DNA of 64,000 nucleotides from Nemophila menziesii (lineage: Eukaryota > Streptophyta > Magnoliopsida > Boraginales > Hydrophyllaceae), in the NCBI GenBank assembly GCA_029959085.1, contig JARWIR010000094.1, forward strand, positions 992,001 through 1,056,000, written 5' to 3'. The notes below the pieces were generated by a model. The model searched no databases, was not told where the DNA came from, and saw only the letters and a program-made list of their open reading frames with translations. Every line of letters starts with the position of its first letter. Positions within the stretch are counted from its first letter, which is position 1. The position numbers and the translations under genes were made by a program. Shown in pieces: positions 58,401 through 64,000 of this stretch.

Positions 58401-58786
58401 TACAAAAATTTGAATTCAAATTCTACATATAACTGATAGTTTACTATATATAATAAATATATTAAGCAAATAAAGAAAGTAAAATCTTAATAAGCAAAGA
58501 TGAAAAACATCTAAATCAAGTTTTACTAGTATTAATATTATTTTAAATATATATTAATTCAAATAAGGTAAAGTATCAAAATTCAACAAATTATATAAGA
58601 ACAAAAAACTAATTACACCTCTTTGTATGAATAATAAATTATAAACCATAATTACTATATATTTTTTGACTATGTTAACTATATAAAATATGTTTTAATA
58701 AAAAACGAATAACTCAAAATTTATTCAATTAACCAAAAGATAGAAAAATAAAATAATCTATATAAAATTGCCGCCTCTCCCTTCCT

Positions 58787-58820
58787 AACCCTAGCTTCCA
58801 CATTTTCTTGTCTATAAATA
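58787..58820 (+). promoter_or_regulatory. Telo-box + TATA core promoter, U8
   Basis: AACCCTAG 58787-58794 and TATAAATA 58813-58820. Confidence 0.6.
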
Positions 58821-59165
58821 ACAAATTACACACACAAAAACATCATCAAATTGTAATATTTTGTATCATTATTTTGTAATGATTGATAGAATGTGTCCGT
58901 TCTCAAAGATGCTTCTTTCTATGTCGATCTTTTCATTTTCATGTCAAGTGTATTTTTCTTTCAGAGATCGTTGACCATTCCATTTCAATCAAATATTCTT
59001 TCACAGATTAATATTTTTATTAATTTTTTATCATCTTGTCATTCTAATAGATGAGGGACATGTATAGTAAAATTAATGTGTCATGTCTGTAAAATTAAAT
59101 GTTTAATGGTATTTATGTATAAATTTCAGATAAGATAGAGACAAAAGAAATGTTTAGTACCTTCC

Positions 59166-59513
59166 ATGAAGAAGCATCTACTTATAGAGACAAAAGAAGT
59201 GTTTAGTACCTTCCATGAAGAAGCATCTACTTGTGGACAAGCTAACATTTCACTTCGATTTAACGATGATTTGAGAAGAAACAACACGGAGAAGATGAAC
59301 ATTAACACATTGCTCAAATCAATAGCTTATTGCTTCTCCTTTATAATGAATTTACTCTCTTTCTGTACTTTGGATGTTTCTAAAGGCTGGTACTTGATTG
59401 ATTTTGTATTGTTATTTTCAATATATTTTATCATAACATTTATTGTGTGTACATTAATTTTAAAATATCTCTATTTGAACTTGATTCAAATTATTTCATT
59501 TTTTATTTATTGA
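59166..59513 (+). CDS. Exon-like ORF with new ATG, U8
   Basis: Same 115-codon ORF as U7 with no amino-acid change seen. Function unknown. Confidence 0.35.
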   Translation: MKKHLLIETKEVFSTFHEEASTCGQANISLRFNDDLRRNNTEKMNINTLLKSIAYCFSFIMNLLSFCTLDVSKGWYLIDFVLLFSIYFIITFIVCTLILKYLYLNLIQIISFFIY

Positions 59514-62500
59514 AATTATTATATTGAAATTTTAGTTAGATATTCATGGCTATCAGTAGTTTAATATGGAAAAAAATTTACAAAAAAATTAAAGCTGGAC
59601 ATATTTCTAGCAAAATTTTATAGTCCTTGACATTTGCTTGTTGTAATTGTTCCTTATTTTTCAATTATGATGTTTAAGTTCTGTATTTCAAGTTTGTGAT
59701 AAGTTTGTCCTTTTTTTGTTTTTTCATTATATTATACGTGTCATCCTCTTATGACAGAACATGAGAACAAGAGGACTGTATAGTTATTTATTAAAATAAA
59801 TAATCACATAAAATTAACATTAATAATGTAAATGCAAATAAAAAAAGATTTTACATTGTAAGAAAATCGTAAAATGAGTGAGTAAAGTGTTTCATTTACA
59901 AGATAAAGGGCTAAGTGTTAAAAAGTGAATCTTTGCTTCAAGCCAATCTCTTTTTCTTTCCTTGCGTAATTAGGGTAGTTTAGGGGACCATGGCCCACCC
60001 GAGTTTTGATATTTCATTTTGATCGCTAAAGTTTAATTTTATAAAAAACAATTTCTGATATCTTGGTTTTCAGAACATTCACTTGGTCCCCCATATTTTA
60101 GAGTTAAATCTTAAAGTATTAATTTATTTTTTTCTATATAAACTCTTTTTGTTTATATAATTTAATATAATTTGTATTATTTTCATTCAATACTTCTTGC
60201 ATAATTATGATTTAATATAAATCCACTACAGGGCACATTAAAATTTTAACAGGTTACAATTCCAATTACTCTTTTACCCTTTTTTGTTTTTATTTCTGAT
60301 ATATATTTATTGATCAAAAATATTTTAAATTCTAATAATTTTTCCTTCTCTCTCATATCTCTAACCTCCCCTTTCTCGCACGTGAAAACCAGGTCTTGCC
60401 ATGAGCTTCTGTGAGACGATAGCATAATACTGGTTTCAAACACAAGGTATATTTGATTACAAACTTTATTATCCCATTTCTATATAACTTATGCTGATGA
60501 TACGTATTGTTTAGTCAAATGTGCGAGCTTATTATCAAACTTTTCTTGATGATAAAACTCAAATATCAGTTGATAAGAAGATCAAGGGTTATGGTCCATT
60601 GCTAAAAGACAAGGAAGTGATATTATGAATACGTAGGGCATCAGATTCTAATTCAAGAGATTCGGTGGGATGTAGACGATTTTGGAAGTGACGTGATGAA
60701 GGATTTAGAGAACAATTTTCTTGGGATGCTCCTGGAATGTTAATAGAACAAGAAACAAGAATATGAGGACAATGCATACAAAATACCGCATCTTGGCTTT
60801 AGAAAATTATTGAGTAGCTTTGTTTTGTCAATTTTTGAACTCCTAGTCTAATTTTTTAGTTGCTTTGTTTTGTAAATTTTTGTACTGCTAATTTTTGTAA
60901 TGCTAGTCTTTTCTAATAATCATTAGTATTTTTGTAATAATTAGTAGTAATTTCAATTCAATTTCTTTTCTTTTTGTTATTTCCCTTATTTGAACGTAGT
61001 CGTCAAGCAAAATTCCAAAAACTCAATGAATTTTCTCGATACTCGGAAAAGTTATTGTACGTACTAAGCATACAATCATACTCAGTACGAGGATACTCAG
61101 TCTAGTAACTCAATAAAAAAATTTAAACACTTAGTAACTTTTTCCGTTACTGAGCACTTTTTCCTATACTCGGTATCTTTTTCCATACTCAATACTCCAA
61201 ACCAGTAACGTTTTTCACACTCGGAACGCCATACTCAGAACTTTTTCAGGCGGTGGTCGGCGATGGTTGGTGGTTGTGGTCGGTGCTGAAAATTTTTGAT
61301 AGTGAATGAAGGAGGAGAGAGAAAAAAGGATATAGAAGGAGAGAGATTAATGGTAATAGAAGAGAAAAAAGAATGAGAGGGTTCATTTGTGGCACCAAGA
61401 TAGTCTCCAAGACCGAATTCACCCTACGATTTTTAGGACCAAAATTATAATTGTGTTTTAATTTCTTTGTAGTTTTATATAATAAAATACAAATTTTTAT
61501 ATGTAATTTCATCAGAGACAAGACATTGGATCTAGGGTCGTTTAACTACACCTGCTCTATCAAACTTTTTAAATTTATTTTATCACGTTATAATTTATTT
61601 TATTTGGTATATTTTTTTAAATTTTAAAATATAGATTACAAACAACTTAGTGCCTATTTGGAAGTATTTATTTTAGAGTAAAAAAACGCTTCTAGAATAA
61701 AAATTTAAATTTGAAAAAATTATTTTAAATCTAAAATCACTTTAAGTGATTTTTTAAGAAGCGCCAACTCATAAAGTGATTTTAAGAGTTTAAAACACTT
61801 TAAAAGTTCGTGAAGCACTTTTAAGTACTTTTTTAAATAAGCATTTCCAAACAATAACTTATATTACATTTTTATTATAATATAGAGACCGACTTTATTT
61901 TTTAAATCGTGGTTATTATTTAATATTATGAAATTATATTAAGCGTATTTTACTCCTATTTGTTGATGTTAAGTATCCGTTATCAAGGGTAGTTTAGGAG
62001 TTTTATTTAGTGAAGGTTCTAAAATTCAAAACAGCCTGGTATGGGAAAATTCTCTATATAGTCCGTGAGTTATATCCTTTTTTATGACCTTTTAGTATCG
62101 CCTAGGGTGTGATAAAAATATGATAATAAAATACGGATAAACGATGCACTAACAACCTAGACTAATCACGTTACTCACGTCATGTATCACATGTTGTATG
62201 CAAGTTTTAACGATAAGTCAGATGCAGTCTCATGGACGTAGTGTGTTATACGAATCACGTCTCACCATTATTGAAATGTGGTTTAGCAATTGATTTATTA
62301 AAACAACATTACTAATCATCAATATCTAATTTTGACAGAAAATATTATATTTAACTATTATAATTAATAACCTATATATTTAAAGCATGTTCCAATGATA
62401 TAGCGAGTGTATCCATTTGATAAACCATCTAATTATAAAATTAAAGCATTTAAACAATTTTATCAACTAGTAATTTACAAAAATTTGAATTCAAATTCTA

Positions 62501-62861
62501 CATATAACTGATAGTTTACTATATATAATAAATATATTAAGCAAATAAAGAAAGTAAAATCTTAATAAGCAAAGATGAAAAACATCTAAATCAAGTTTTA
62601 CTAGTATTAATATTATTTTAAATATATATTAATTCAAATAAGGTAAAGTATCAAAATTCAACAAATTATATAAGAACAAAAAACTAATTACACCTCTTTG
62701 TATGAATAATAAATTATAAACCATAATTACTATATATTTTTTGACTATGTTAACTATATAAAATATGTTTTAATAAAAAACGAATAACTCAAAATTTATT
62801 CAATTAACCAAAAGATAGAAAAATAAAATAATCTATATAAAATTGCCGCCTCTCCCTTCCT

Positions 62862-62895
62862 AACCCTAGCTTCCACATTTTCTTGTCTATAAATA
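62862..62895 (+). promoter_or_regulatory. Telo-box + TATA core promoter, U9
   Basis: AACCCTAG 62862-62869 and TATAAATA 62888-62895. Confidence 0.6.
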
Positions 62896-63240
62896 ACAAA
62901 TTACACACACAAAAACATCATCAAATTGTAATATTTTGTATCATTATTTTGTAATGATTGATAGAATGTGTCCGTTCTCAAAGATGCTTCTTTCTCTGTC
63001 GATCTTTTCATTTTCATGTCAAGTGTATTTTTCTTTCAGAGATCGTTGACCATTCCATTTCAATCAAATATTCTTTCACAGATTAATATTTTTATTAATG
63101 TTTTATCATCTTTTCATTCTAATAGATGAGGGACATGTATAGTAAAATTAATGTGTCATGTCTGTAAAATTAAATGTTTAATGGTATTTATGTATAAATT
63201 TCAGATAAGATAGAGACAAAAGAAATGTTTAGTATCTTCC

Positions 63241-63588
63241 ATGAAGAAGCATCTACTTATAGAGACAAAAGAAGTGTTTAGTACCTTCCATGAAGAAGCA
63301 TCTACTTGTGGACAAGCTAACATTTCACTTCGATTTAACGATGATTTGAGAAGAAACAACACGGAGAAGATGAACATTAACACATTGCTCAAATCAATAG
63401 CTTATTGCTTCTCCTTTATAATGAATTTAATCTCTTTCTGTACTTTGGATGTTTCTAAAGGCTGGTACTTGATTGATTTTGTATTGTTATTTTCAATATA
63501 TTTTATCATAACATTTATTGTGTGTACATTAATTTTAAAATATCTCTATTTGAACTTGATTCAAATTATTTCATTTTTTATTTATTGA
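63241..63588 (+). CDS. Exon-like ORF with new ATG, U9
   Basis: 115 codons as in U7/U8 with one visible residue change (FIMNLIS for FIMNLLS). Function unknown. Confidence 0.35.
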   Translation: MKKHLLIETKEVFSTFHEEASTCGQANISLRFNDDLRRNNTEKMNINTLLKSIAYCFSFIMNLISFCTLDVSKGWYLIDFVLLFSIYFIITFIVCTLILKYLYLNLIQIISFFIY

Positions 63589-64000
63589 AATTATTATATT
63601 GAAATTTTAGTTAGATATTCATGGCTATCAGTAGTTTAATATGGAAAAAAATTTACAAAAAAATTAAAGCTGGACATATTTCTAGCAAAATTTTATAGTC
63701 CTTGACATTTGCTTGTTGTAATTGTTCCTAATTTTTCAATTATGATGTTTAAGTTCTGTATTTCAAGTTTGTGATAAGTTTGTCCTTTTTTTGTTTTTTC
63801 ATTATATTATACTGTGTCATCCTCTTATGACAGAACAGGAGAACAGGAGGACTGTATAGTTATTTATTAAAATAAATAATCACATAAAATTAACATTAAT
63901 AATGTAAATGCAAATAAAAAAAGATTTTACATTGTAAGAAAATCGTAAAATGAGTGAGTAAAGTGTTTCATTTACAAGATAAAGGGATAAGTGTTAAAAA

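Larger units (their letters stand above)
56285..60359 (+). repeat. Macrosatellite unit U8 (4,075 bp)
   Basis: Same length as U7 and differing from it at only scattered positions. Confidence 0.96.
60360..64000 (+). repeat. Macrosatellite unit U9, runs off the window
   Basis: Follows U8 closely to the last base, so the array continues beyond the window. Near 63835 it has the ACAGGAGAACAGGAGG form of U1/U2 rather than the ACATGAGAACAAGAGG of U6-U8, and lacks their TTCCTTATT variant, suggesting exchange between subfamilies. Confidence 0.95.

Overview
The window looks like nuclear DNA of a flowering plant, probably a eudicot. It is very AT-rich, has plant-type core promoters (a telo-box AACCCTAG just upstream of TATAAATA), GT-AG introns, and plant transposon families: hAT, Helitron, Ty1/copia, L1-type LINE, a Transposase_24-like gene and MITEs. 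No complete protein-coding gene is evident. The contents are repeats, mobile elements and fragments of host genes. The species cannot be read from the sequence. All similarity statements are by eye.

Layout. (1) 1-12303 and 44001-64000 belong to one head-to-tail tandem array with a unit of about 4.06 kb: U1 1-4061, U2 4062-8122, U3 8123-12093, U4 partial 12094-12303, U5 partial 44001-47537, U6 47538-52209, U7 52210-56284, U8 56285-60359, U9 partial 60360-64000. Each full unit carries a MITE, a telo-box plus TATA promoter and, about 0.3 kb downstream, a spliced exon-like ORF of unknown function. U1/U2 are nearly identical, as are U7/U8/U9. The part of U3 and U4 facing the interruption is more diverged. 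(2) 12304-44000 interrupts the array and replaces unit positions of about 211-538. It is a composite block present as three direct, unequally decayed copies: A 12305-26537, B 26538 to about 33375, and C about 37106-44000.

The ancestral block order can be read from A, B and C together: a 1.55-kb head; a fragment of a GHKL/SMC-hinge gene (GMI1-like) with introns kept; a MITE; a fragment of a HAPLESS 8-like zinc-finger gene including its promoter and 5' UTR; a further unidentified exon; and a 5' L1-type LINE relic. Copy A was later hit by nested insertions (an old hAT, a Helitron, a young hAT, and a short 5'-truncated LINE with target-site duplication). The Helitron carries a 1.65-kb degenerate AACCTT array. 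Copy B gained an inverted second copy of the GMI1-like fragment, giving a near-palindromic inverted repeat (29672-30975) that could be transcribed as a hairpin. B and C are separated by a Transposase_24-like relic and by a copia-type LTR joined to 37 bases of tRNA-Ile 5' half. Copy C is interrupted by a 3'-truncated Ty1/copia element.

The genes do not form a working pathway. The coherent story is repeated capture and duplication of DNA-level pieces of chromatin/DNA-repair-type and zinc-finger genes inside a macrosatellite. The most interesting candidate system is the inverted GMI1-like gene fragment as a possible small-RNA source, lying inside an array whose every unit has its own promoter.
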